This document shows positions 34,158 to 45,393 of a stretch of DNA of 45,393 nucleotides, one piece after another (position 1 is the stretch's first letter; the number at the start of each line of letters is the position of its first letter). The DNA is from Deltaproteobacteria bacterium (GTDB taxonomy: Bacteria; Desulfobacterota; Binatia; DP-6). The notes beneath the pieces were generated by a model. It was given only the letters and a program-made list of their open reading frames with translations. It searched no databases and was not told where the DNA came from. The position numbers were made by a program, and so were the translations under genes. The stretch spans positions 1 through 45,393 of the forward strand of contig VBKG01000316.1 of NCBI GenBank assembly GCA_005879585.1, given 5' to 3'.

Positions 34158-34934
34158 GTGCCCCTCGAAATCGCCACTGAGGCATTCGTCCTTCGCGCCC
34201 GGCCGTACGGCGAGTCGGACCGCATCGTCACGCTGATCACCGAAACCCAGGGGAAGCTGACCGGCATCGCCAAGGGGGCGAAGAACTCGCGCCGCCGCTT
34301 TGCGGGCACGCTCGAGCCCTTCGTCCACATCCGCGCCGTCTTCCGCCAGCGTCCGAGCTCCGATCTCGCCTTCCTCGTGCGCTGCGAGTTCCTCGGCGTG
34401 TTTCGCCGGTTCACGTCCGACCTCGAACGCTTCGCCGCCGGCAGCTACGTGCTCGAGCTCACCGATCGCATGGTGCTCGGACGAGAGTCCGGACGCGACG
34501 TGTACCGGCTGGTCGCCGAGGTCCTGGCGTTGCTCGACGCCGGGATGGCGATCGAGCCGCTCCTGCGCGCCTTCGAGCTGCATCTTCTCGCCGCGAGTGG
34601 CTACGCGCCCGCGTTCGATCGCTGCCGGACGTGCGGGACGCCGGTGGCCAGAGCCGAGACGATCTATCTGGCGGTTGAGCGCGGCGGGTTGCTGTGTCGC
34701 CCGTGCGTCCCGGCGGGCGAGGCGGTGCGACCGATCGCGCCGGCGACGGCCATGGAGCTGGCGCGGCTCGCGGCAGATCCGCTGGCGCGTGCGGCTGCCG
34801 GCGCATCGGTGCGCACGCTCGTGGAGGCCGCGACCGTCGCGGAGCATCTGCTCGCCGCGGTCACGTCGGGACCGCTGCGCTCGCGCGAGTTCCTCGCACG
34901 CGCTCGCGTTGAATCTCCGGGCGCCCTCCGCTAG
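34158..34934 (+). CDS. recO: DNA repair protein RecO
   Basis: About 258 residues. The N-terminal OB fold starts with the RecO pattern EAFVLRARPYGESDRIVTLIT and continues GKLTGIAKGAKNSRRRFAG. The C-terminal part contains the zinc-binding CRTCGTPV and GLLCRPC pairs. RecO works with RecR and RecF to load RecA on SSB-coated DNA. The start is chosen by family similarity: GTG 34158 gives MPLEIATEAF, like most RecO proteins. An ATG at 34119 adds 13 residues and has no better ribosome binding site. The gene is divergent from grpE and followed by glyS. Confidence 0.9.
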   Translation: MPLEIATEAFVLRARPYGESDRIVTLITETQGKLTGIAKGAKNSRRRFAGTLEPFVHIRAVFRQRPSSDLAFLVRCEFLGVFRRFTSDLERFAAGSYVLELTDRMVLGRESGRDVYRLVAEVLALLDAGMAIEPLLRAFELHLLAASGYAPAFDRCRTCGTPVARAETIYLAVERGGLLCRPCVPAGEAVRPIAPATAMELARLAADPLARAAAGASVRTLVEAATVAEHLLAAVTSGPLRSREFLARARVESPGALR

Positions 34935-34951
34935 GGTCCCGCCTTCACCCC

Positions 34952-36250
<1,299 letters not shown>

Positions 36251-36272
36251 ATCCCCCGAGGAGGAGGATTCG

Positions 36273-39041
36273 ATGGCAAGACCGCAGGCTCGAGCGGCGC
36301 GGCCGGCGGCGCGCCCCGCGCGCGCGCGGCGGTACATCTACTGGTTCGGCGCGAAGCGTGCCGACGGCCGTGCCGACATGAAGGCGCTCCTCGGCGGCAA
36401 GGGCGCGAACCTCGCCGAGATGGCGCGCCTCGGGCTGCCGGTGCCGCCCGGCTTCACGATCTCGACCGAGGTCTGCACCTATTACTACGCCCGCAGCAGC
36501 AGCTATCCGTCGGGCCTGAAGGAGCAGGCACGGGCTGCGCTCGCGCGCATCGAGAAAACGGTCGGCCGGCGTTTTGGCGACCCGGAGAAGCCGCTCCTCG
36601 TGTCCGTCCGCTCGGGCGCGCGCGCCTCGATGCCCGGCATGATGGACACCATCTTGAACCTCGGCTTGAACGACCAGACGGTCGCCGGCCTGGCGCGCGA
36701 GACGGCGAATCCGCGCTTCGCCTACGACTGCTACCGGCGGTTCGTCCAGATGTACGGCGACGTCGTGCTGGGTCTCAAGCCCGAGAGCAAGACGGAGCGC
36801 GACCCGTTCGAGGTCGTGCTCGAGGAGAAGAAGCGGGCCCGTCGCGTCGAGCTCGACACCGACCTCGACGCCGATGCACTGCGGGAGCTGGTGGCCGAAT
36901 TCAAGGCGCTGATCCGCACGCGAAGGGGCGTCGCGTTTCCGGAGGACCCGGAGCAGCAGCTCTGGGGTGCGATCGGCGCCGTCTTCGGGTCCTGGATGAA
37001 CGAGCGGGCGATGGTCTACCGGCGGCTGAACGCCATCCCGGACACCTGGGGCACCGCGGTGAACGTGCAGGCGATGGTGTTCGGCAACACGGGGCCCGAT
37101 TCCGGCACCGGAGTCGCCTTCACGCGCGACCCGGCGACGGGCGAGAACGTCTTCTACGGCGAGTTCCTGATGAACGCGCAGGGCGAGGACGTCGTCGCCG
37201 GCGTGCGCACGCCGCTGCCGATCGCGGCGCTCGAGCGCGAGACCCCCAAGCTCTACGCCCAGCTCGTGAAGATCCGCCGCATCCTCGAGCGCCACTACCG
37301 CGACGTCATGGACATCGAGTTCACGATCCAGCAGGGCACGCTCTACATGCTCCAGTGCCGGGTCGGGAAGCGGACGGCGCTGGCGGCAGTCCGGATCGCG
37401 CTCGACATGGTGCGCGAACGGCTCATCACCCGCGACGAGGCGCTCCGCCGCGTCGAGCCCGACAGCATCGAGCAGCTGCTCCGGCCAACGTTCGACCTGA
37501 AGGCCAAGGAGGCGGCCAGCGCCGCGGGCCGTCTCCTCGCGCGTGGACTTGCTGCCGGCCCCGGCGCCGCGGCCGGCCGGATCGCCTTTCACGCCGACGA
37601 CGCCGAGACGAGGGCGGCACGCGGCGAGAGCGTGATCCTGGTGCGGATCGAGACCTCACCCGAGGACCTGCGCGGGATGGCGGCCTCGCGGGGCATCCTG
37701 ACCGCGCGCGGCGGCATGACGAGCCACGCCGCGCTCGTCGGCCGTCAGATGGGCAAGGTCTGCGTCGTGGGCTGCGAGTCCCTCCTCATCGACTACGAGG
37801 CCGGCACGCTGCGCATCAGCGGCCGCGACACCGTGCTGCGCGAAGGCGACGAGGTCGCGATCGACGGCAGCACGGGCGAGGTCTTCCAGGGCGGCATCCC
37901 GACGGCGCCGAGCGAGGTGGTCCAGGTCCTGATCGACCGCACGCGGGATCCGGCCACGGCCCCCGTCTACGGCATGTTCGCGCAGCTCATGAAATGGGCG
38001 GATCAGGTCCGGCGCCTCGGTATCCGGGCGAATGCCGATCAGCCGGATCAGGGCGCCGCGGCCGTCGCCTTCGGGGCCGAGGGCATCGGACTCTGCCGGA
38101 CCGAGCACATGTTCTTCGGCGAGGGCAAGCTCGGCCCGATGCGCGAGATGATCCTCGCCGAGACGCCGGAGCAACGGCGCGCGGCGCTCGCCAAGCTCCT
38201 GCCGTTCCAGCGCACCGATTTCGAGGGCATCTTCCAGGTGATGCAGGGCAGACCCGTGACGATCCGCACCATCGATCCGCCGTTGCACGAGTTCCTGCCG
38301 CACGAGGAGGCGGCGCAGCGCGAGCTCGCGGGCCAGATGGGCATCCCGTTCGAGCGCGTGCGCGACCGCGTCGAGGCGCTGCACGAGTTCAACCCGATGC
38401 TCGGATTCCGCGGCTGCCGGCTCGGCATCGTGTACCCGGAGATCACGGAGATGCAGGCGCGAGCGATCTTCGAGGCGGCCGCCCGCGTCCGGAAGGCGGG
38501 GACGGCGGTCGAGCCGGAGGTCATGATCCCGCTCGTCGGCCACGTGAAGGAGCTGGTGCTCCAGGCCGACATCGTTCGCCGCGTCGCGGACGAGGTGATG
38601 AAGCAGGAGAGCGTCCGCTTTCCGTATCTCGTCGGCACCATGATCGAGGTGCCGCGCGGCGCGCTCACCGCGGACGAGATCGCGAGCGTCGCCGATTTCT
38701 TCTCGTTCGGCACCAACGACCTGACCCAGACCACGCTCGGCGTGTCGCGCGACGACGCGGCCCGCTTCCTCGTTCCATACGTCGACCGGTTCAGGATCTA
38801 CCCACGCGATCCATTCCAGTCGCTCGACCAGGACGGCGTCGGCGCGCTCATGAAGATCGCCGTCGACAAGGCGCACCGGGTGCGACGGCAGCTGAAGCTC
38901 GGCATCTGCGGCGAACATGGCGGAGAGCCCGCCTCGGTGCGCTTCTGCCATGGCATCGGGCTGGATTACGTCTCCTGCTCGCCTTATCGGGTGCCGGTCG
39001 CGCGTCTCGCGGCGGCGCAGGCGGCGCTGGGAGCGGATTAA
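36273..39041 (+). CDS. ppdK: Pyruvate, phosphate dikinase
   Basis: A 922-residue enzyme that interconverts pyruvate, ATP and phosphate with phosphoenolpyruvate, AMP and pyrophosphate. The N-terminal ATP-grasp domain has [12 protein letters not shown] and [12 protein letters not shown]. The swivelling phospho-His domain has [12 protein letters not shown] with His485 as the carrier. The C-terminal PEP/pyruvate barrel contains [30 protein letters not shown] and [11 protein letters not shown]. The size matches PpdK, not PEP synthase. GAGGAGGA right before the ATG at 36273 is a strong ribosome binding site. Its place after glyS is probably a conserved gene pair in this lineage (inference). Confidence 0.97.
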   Translation: MARPQARAARPAARPARARRYIYWFGAKRADGRADMKALLGGKGANLAEMARLGLPVPPGFTISTEVCTYYYARSSSYPSGLKEQARAALARIEKTVGRRFGDPEKPLLVSVRSGARASMPGMMDTILNLGLNDQTVAGLARETANPRFAYDCYRRFVQMYGDVVLGLKPESKTERDPFEVVLEEKKRARRVELDTDLDADALRELVAEFKALIRTRRGVAFPEDPEQQLWGAIGAVFGSWMNERAMVYRRLNAIPDTWGTAVNVQAMVFGNTGPDSGTGVAFTRDPATGENVFYGEFLMNAQGEDVVAGVRTPLPIAALERETPKLYAQLVKIRRILERHYRDVMDIEFTIQQGTLYMLQCRVGKRTALAAVRIALDMVRERLITRDEALRRVEPDSIEQLLRPTFDLKAKEAASAAGRLLARGLAAGPGAAAGRIAFHADDAETRAARGESVILVRIETSPEDLRGMAASRGILTARGGMTSHAALVGRQMGKVCVVGCESLLIDYEAGTLRISGRDTVLREGDEVAIDGSTGEVFQGGIPTAPSEVVQVLIDRTRDPATAPVYGMFAQLMKWADQVRRLGIRANADQPDQGAAAVAFGAEGIGLCRTEHMFFGEGKLGPMREMILAETPEQRRAALAKLLPFQRTDFEGIFQVMQGRPVTIRTIDPPLHEFLPHEEAAQRELAGQMGIPFERVRDRVEALHEFNPMLGFRGCRLGIVYPEITEMQARAIFEAAARVRKAGTAVEPEVMIPLVGHVKELVLQADIVRRVADEVMKQESVRFPYLVGTMIEVPRGALTADEIASVADFFSFGTNDLTQTTLGVSRDDAARFLVPYVDRFRIYPRDPFQSLDQDGVGALMKIAVDKAHRVRRQLKLGICGEHGGEPASVRFCHGIGLDYVSCSPYRVPVARLAAAQAALGAD

Positions 39042-39113
39042 AGGTCCGGCCGCTGCCGGCCGAAGGATGAACGGGACCGGCGGGTGCCCGCGCGCCTGCC
39101 GTGTGTCCCAGGG

Positions 39114-40009
39114 ATGAGAGTGGCGAGCCGGGTACAGGCACGATTGTTCGGGGTCCTCGGCGACCCCGTCGACCATTCGCTCTCACCTGCCATGCAGAAT
39201 GCGGCATTTGCCGCCACCGGCCTGCCCCATCTGTACCTCCGCTACCGGGTGCCGGCCGCGGCGCTCGAGGAGGCGTTCGCCGAGGCCCGCCGTCTCGGCA
39301 TGGGCGGTCTCAATCTCACCGTGCCGCTCAAGGAAGCGGCCCTCCCGCTGTGCGACGCCATCACCCCGGCGGCCCGCCGCATCGGGGCGGTCAACACGGT
39401 GGTGGTCCGCGGGCAGCGGCTGCTCGGCGACAATACCGACGCCGGCGGCTTCCTGCGCGGCCTCGCCGGCCGCGTGCGGCTGCGCGGCACCCATGCCGTC
39501 CTGATCGGTGCGGGCGGATCGGCGCGGGCGGTCGGGACGGCGCTGGTGGACGCCGGCTGCGCGCGGCTCACCGTCGCCAATCGCACGCCGGAGCGCGGCG
39601 AGACGCTGGCCGGGCTGCTCTCCGCGCTCGGCTGCCCGGACGCCCGCGCGGTGCCGCTCGGGGCGCTCACCAACCGCGACGTGCTGGCCGACGCCGTGCT
39701 CGTGGTCAACACGACGTCTCTCGGGCTTCGCGGCGGCGCCGTCGACGTCCGCGCGGCGGCGACTCCGCCGGGTTGCCTGTTCGTCGACCTCGTCTACGGG
39801 GCCCGGACGCCGTTCCTCGCCGCCGCCTCGCGTGCGCGGCGCCCGACGCTCGACGGCATGCCGATGCTGCTCCATCAGGGCGCGCTCGCCTTCGAGGCAT
39901 GGACCGGCCGGCGCGCTCCCGTCCCGGCCATGGCGCGCGCGCTCGGCAGCGTCGTCTTGACTCAACCACGGACGCCACGTAGCGTCCGCGCTCGCCGCCC
40001 TCCGAGACC

Positions 40010-40013
<4 letters not shown>
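39114..40013 (+). CDS. aroE: Shikimate dehydrogenase
   Basis: A 299-residue NADPH-dependent enzyme of the aromatic amino acid pathway (3-dehydroshikimate to shikimate). Seen motifs: FGVLGDPVDHSLSPAMQN with the shikimate-binding Ser pair, NLTVPLKEAA with the catalytic Lys, GAVNTVV, GDNTDAGGF with the catalytic Asp, GAGGSARAV for NADPH, ANRTPER, VNTTSLGL and DLVYGARTPFL. ATG at 39114 is chosen because an upstream in-frame ATG adds residues without similarity. The last 15 residues are Arg/Pro-rich and reach into the pilB start (ATGA overlap). Confidence 0.94.
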
Positions 40014-41695
<1,682 letters not shown>

Positions 41696-41724
41696 CACCC
41701 GCCGCTGTGCCCGCGGTCCGCAGC

Positions 41725-41841
41725 GCCGCCAAGCCGCGCGAGGCGCGGCGGAGGCGAGCAGCGGACCGCCGCCAAGCCGCGCGAAGCGCGGCGGAGGCGA
41801 GCAGCGGACCGCCGCCAAGCCGCGCGAAGCGCGGCGGAGGC
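41725..41841. repeat. Three tandem 43-bp palindromic repeats
   Basis: Copies start at 41725, 41768 and 41811. Copies 1 and 2 differ at one base; copy 3 matches for 31 bases and then diverges. Each contains GCCGCGC-G(A/G)(A/G)-GCGCGGC, a 7-bp stem with a 3-base loop, and the outer CGGTCCGC/GCGGACCG can pair over copy 1. They resemble REP-type elements. Confidence 0.85.
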
Positions 41842-41873
41842 TGACCGCGAGAGCGGTCACGCCAGCCGACGGG

Positions 41874-41946
41874 GTCCGGGGGCATCGGAGGAGCGGAGCG
41901 CGGCAAAGCCGCGCGAGCACCGCACGGGCCCCCGGACAATTTTGTT
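41874..41946 (+). terminator. Nested hairpin terminator after pilB
   Basis: GTCCGGGGGC (41874-41883) pairs perfectly with GCCCCCGGAC (41928-41937). Inside lies a second hairpin, GCGCGGC-AAA-GCCGCGC (41898-41914). The outer stem is followed directly by AATTTTGTT, so the whole has the form of an intrinsic terminator for the pilB message with an elaborate loop. Confidence 0.6.
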
Positions 41947-42030
41947 CCAGTCCGTTTCCCGCCGGGCGTGAAGTGACGCAAAGCTGACGCTGCGACGCCC
42001 GCCCCGGCCAGCGGGCCCGTCGCGCACCGG

Positions 42031-42046
42031 TGGCACGCCGCCTGCT
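42031..42046 (+). promoter_or_regulatory. Sigma-54-like promoter before pilT
   Basis: TGGCACG-N4-CTGCT matches the -24/-12 consensus TGGCACG-N4-TTGCW with one mismatch, and the GG and GC doublets are correctly separated by ten bases. Transcription would begin about at the ATG at 42059, implying a leaderless message or use of the second ATG at 42068. Confidence 0.45.
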
Positions 42047-42058
42047 CTCGGCTGCGCA

Positions 42059-43144
42059 ATGCCGTCGATGGATGCGTTCCTGCGCGAGATGATCGAGCGC
42101 AAGGCGTCGGACCTGCACCTCACCACCGACAGCCCACCGGTCATCCGACTCCACGGTGAGCTCGTCCCCCTCGCGCATCCGCCGCTCAGCGGCAACGACA
42201 CGAAACAGCTCTGTTACAGCCTCCTCACCGAGGCACAGAAGAAGAAGTTCGAAGAGGACAGCGAGCTCGACTTCTCGTTCGGGGTGAAAGGGGTGAGCCG
42301 CTTCCGTGGCAACCTCTACCTGCAGAAGGGCGCGGTCGGCGGCGCCTTCCGCATGATCCCGCACGAGACGCCGCAGCTCCAGCAGCTCGGGCTCCCGACC
42401 TCCGTGCCGGGCCTCACCCAGCTGCCACGCGGGCTCGTGCTGGTGACCGGGCCGACGGGCAGCGGGAAGAGCACGACGCTCGCCGCCATGATCGACAAGA
42501 TCAACCGCGAACGACACGAGCACATCGTCACGGTCGAGGATCCGATCGAGTTCGTGCACGTGCACAAGAGCTGCCTCGTGAACCAGCGCGAGGTCTTCTC
42601 GGACACGCACAGCTTCGCGCAGTCCCTCAAGCACGTGCTGCGGCAGGATCCCGACATCGTGCTGATCGGTGAAATGCGCGACCTCGAGACCATCGAAGCA
42701 TCCCTCGTCGTCGCGGAGACGGGCCACCTCGCCTTCTCGACGCTCCATACCAACTGCGCCGTGCAGACGATCAACCGCATCATCGACGTCTTCCCGCCTC
42801 ACCAGCAGGCGCAGGTACGCGCGCAGCTCTCGCTCGTGCTCCAGGCGGTGATCTCGCAGCAGCTCATCCCGCGGCGCGACGGGCGCGGGCGCGTGCTCGC
42901 CGCCGAGGTGATGATCCCGAACGCCGCGATTCGCAACCTCATCCGCGAGGAGAAGGTGCACCAGATCTACTCCCAGATGCAGGTCGGTCAGACGAAGTTC
43001 GGCATGCAGACGATGAGCCAATCCCTGGTCGCCCTCGTCCAGCAGAACCTCATCACCCCGGAGGAGGCGATCGGCCACGCCACGGAGATCGAAGAGATCC
43101 GGACGATGCTCGGCCAGCCGCGGCTCGGACGGGCCGCAGGCTGA
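42059..43144 (+). CDS. pilT: Type IV pilus retraction ATPase PilT
   Basis: A 361-residue hexameric ATPase that depolymerises pili and powers twitching. Features: N-terminal KASDLHLTTDSPPVIRLHGE, Walker A GPTGSGKST (131-139), EDPIEFVH, Walker B-like RQDPDIVLIGEMRD, the His box GHLAFSTLHTN, and the PilT-specific C-terminal region with AAEVMIPNAAIRNLIRE followed by HQIYSQMQ. Lack of a zinc four-Cys site separates it from PilB. No Shine-Dalgarno is visible before the ATG at 42059; ATG at 42068 is an alternative. Confidence 0.96.
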   Translation: MPSMDAFLREMIERKASDLHLTTDSPPVIRLHGELVPLAHPPLSGNDTKQLCYSLLTEAQKKKFEEDSELDFSFGVKGVSRFRGNLYLQKGAVGGAFRMIPHETPQLQQLGLPTSVPGLTQLPRGLVLVTGPTGSGKSTTLAAMIDKINRERHEHIVTVEDPIEFVHVHKSCLVNQREVFSDTHSFAQSLKHVLRQDPDIVLIGEMRDLETIEASLVVAETGHLAFSTLHTNCAVQTINRIIDVFPPHQQAQVRAQLSLVLQAVISQQLIPRRDGRGRVLAAEVMIPNAAIRNLIREEKVHQIYSQMQVGQTKFGMQTMSQSLVALVQQNLITPEEAIGHATEIEEIRTMLGQPRLGRAAG

Positions 43145-43153
43145 GGAGGCGCG

Positions 43154-44374
<1,221 letters not shown>

Positions 44375-44503
44375 TCCACCGTCATTTCGGTGACTACGCC
44401 GTTGCACCGCGTGACGAGGAACGACGGGCCTGCCGGGCCTGGCGGTGCGCGAAGATGTACAGCCGGCGCACGGATGCGGCGCCTGGCATGCGCGATGCCC
44501 GCG

Positions 44504-44519
44504 TGGCACCCGGCTTGCT
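44504..44519 (+). promoter_or_regulatory. Consensus sigma-54 promoter upstream of the pilin genes
   Basis: TGGCACCCGGCTTGCT matches the sigma-54 consensus TGGCAC-N5-TTGCW exactly, with GG and GC at the required ten-base separation. It lies about 65 bases before the first pilin ATG. The 208-base spacer after pilC contains no gene. PilSR-type control with RpoN is the usual regime for pilA in Pseudomonas and Myxococcus, so the same is inferred here. Confidence 0.85.
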
Positions 44520-44582
44520 CTCTGGTCCGGCCAAGACACGGCGCCCATAACAACGCCGCCAACCACCCAAGGGGAGGATGCA

Positions 44583-44981
44583 ATGAGCAAGGTTTCCAAG
44601 ATGAAGAGGAAGAAGTCGAAGGGTTTCACGCTGATCGAACTGCTCGTCGTCGTGGCGATCATCGGAATTCTCGCCGCGATCGCGATCCCGCAGTTCGCCG
44701 CCTATCGCACGCGCGGCTTCAACGCCCGCGCGGAGGCCGACGTCCGCAACGCGGCGACGGCCGAAGAGGCGTCCTTCGTGGACAACAACACGTACGCGAG
44801 CTGCGCCAACAGCGCCTGCGCGACGACGCTGCCGGGCTTCACGATGTCGCAGGGCGTGACGATCACGTGCACCGGCACCGCGACGACCTTCAACTGCGTG
44901 TCGACGCACAGCAGCGGGAACCACACCTACACCTGGAACAGCGCTCCCGCCGCCGGTCAGCCGAACCTGACGGTCTCCTAA
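44583..44981 (+). CDS. pilA: Type IV major pilin (prepilin), copy 1
   Basis: A 132-residue type IVa prepilin. The leader is Lys-rich, with cleavage between Gly14 and Phe15 (KSKG/FTLIELLVVVAIIGIL). Glu5 of the mature protein is present, and the hydrophobic N-terminal helix ends AIAIPQFAAYR. The mature pilin of about 118 residues has four Cys in its globular head (YASC, NSAC, TITC, FNC), so it probably has two disulfides. GGGGAGG precedes the ATG at 44583. It is the first gene after the sigma-54 promoter and is followed after 26 bases by a near-identical copy. Confidence 0.95.
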   Translation: MSKVSKMKRKKSKGFTLIELLVVVAIIGILAAIAIPQFAAYRTRGFNARAEADVRNAATAEEASFVDNNTYASCANSACATTLPGFTMSQGVTITCTGTATTFNCVSTHSSGNHTYTWNSAPAAGQPNLTVS

Positions 44982-45007
44982 GAGACCTGGGGGGAAGCGG
45001 AGGACCT

Positions 45008-45393
45008 ATGGCAAAGACCAGCAAGACGAAGCGGAAGAAGTCGAAAGGCTTCACCCTGATCGAGCTCCTCGTGGTGGTGGCGATCATCGGCATCCTCGCA
45101 GCCATCGCGATTCCCCAGTTCGCCGCCTACCGCACGCGCGGCTTCAACGCCCGGGCGGAATCCGACGTCCGCAACGCGGCGTCGGCGGAAGAGGCGTCCT
45201 TCACGGACAACAACACGTACGCGAGCTGCGCCGACAGCGCCTGCTCGACGACGCTCCCCGGCTTCACGCTCTCCCAGGGCGTGACGATCACCTGCACCGG
45301 GACCGCGACGACCTTCAACTGCGTGTCGACGCACAGCAGCGGGAACCACACCTACACCTGGAACAGCGCTCCCGCCGCCGGTCAGGCGAACCT
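45008..45393 (+). CDS. pilA: Type IV major pilin, copy 2 (cut by window end)
   Basis: The first 128 codons of a second prepilin; the last few lie outside. The leader (MAKTSKTKRKKSKG) and mature helix are nearly the same as copy 1, and the heads differ at only a few positions (for example SADSACST in place of ANSACAT). GCGGAGG precedes the ATG. With only 26 bases between the copies it should be co-transcribed from the same sigma-54 promoter. Confidence 0.94.
   Translation, partial: MAKTSKTKRKKSKGFTLIELLVVVAIIGILAAIAIPQFAAYRTRGFNARAESDVRNAASAEEASFTDNNTYASCADSACSTTLPGFTLSQGVTITCTGTATTFNCVSTHSSGNHTYTWNSAPAAGQAN
45302..45385 (+). repeat. 84-bp perfect copy of 44877-44960 in the tandem pilin genes
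   Basis: The 3' ends of the two pilin genes are identical over 84 bp (offset 425), while the middle parts differ at scattered sites. This suggests recent conversion or selection on the C-terminal region. Confidence 0.88.

Larger units (their letters stand above)
41696..42058. other. Structured pilB-pilT spacer
   Basis: This 363-base non-coding stretch carries three tandem hairpin repeats (41725-41841), a six-base-pair hairpin (41843-41858), a nested terminator-like structure (41874-41946) and a sigma-54-like site just before pilT (42031-42046). Reading frames here are low-complexity Arg/Ala and are not credible genes. The spacer splits what is usually a tight pilBTC operon. Confidence 0.75.

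Overview
The window is about 45 kb of very GC-rich bacterial DNA (roughly 70 % by eye), with tight operons, many ATGA/GTGA stop-start overlaps and frequent GTG starts. The gene content suggests an uncultured soil or water bacterium of deltaproteobacterial/Binatota (Desulfobacterota_B) type: a large secreted Cys-rich repeat protein of a style common in those genomes, a TTQ amine dehydrogenase, type IV pili with a sigma-54 promoter, and the order recO-glyS-ppdK. This placement is inference; no rRNA or other decisive marker is present, and I found no tRNA, CRISPR array, insertion sequence or phage gene.

Region 1 (1-9529) is a nitrate assimilation operon. A LysR-type regulator starts at the left edge and reads leftwards. 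Divergent from it run a NirB-NirD fusion nitrite reductase, a NarI-like membrane protein with a C-terminal four-Cys motif, a molybdopterin nitrate reductase, a four-cluster ferredoxin, a Tat-exported Rieske protein, a NarK-type transporter and a uroporphyrinogen-III methyltransferase for siroheme. Together they import nitrate, reduce it to ammonium and make the nitrite reductase cofactor. The cytochrome b, ferredoxin and Rieske genes point to a membrane electron supply.

Region 2 (9530-15955) is mixed: a short-chain dehydrogenase with visibly lower GC, a renal-dipeptidase lipoprotein, a secreted protein of unknown function, a secreted beta-propeller, a DUF1003 membrane protein and a secreted phosphoesterase.

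Region 3 (16014-19372, minus) is a tryptophan tryptophylquinone amine dehydrogenase operon, mauB-mauE-mauD-mauA, followed by a small cytochrome c that has no Met or second His available as sixth haem ligand. Region 4 (19430-23024) holds an antibiotic-monooxygenase-fold protein, a Nudix hydrolase, a tandem glutaredoxin/GST-N protein, a remnant of a deazaflavin-dependent nitroreductase-like gene, and bipA.

Region 5 (23397-29371) encodes a giant secreted protein. It has about 38 copies of a roughly 32-residue Cys motif that resembles the C-terminal half of the animal ADAM/snake-venom disintegrin domain, a second Cys-repeat family and a thrombospondin type 3-like segment. The gene is interrupted at about 28037 by a frameshift consistent with a 7-nt deletion inside one repeat. 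This is the most unusual object in the window.

Region 6 (29376-34073, minus) is grpE-dnaK-dnaJ-thiL. Region 7 (34158-45393, plus) is recO, glyS, ppdK and aroE, then pilB, a structured repeat-rich spacer, pilT, pilC, a consensus sigma-54 promoter and two nearly identical pilin genes, the second cut by the window edge.
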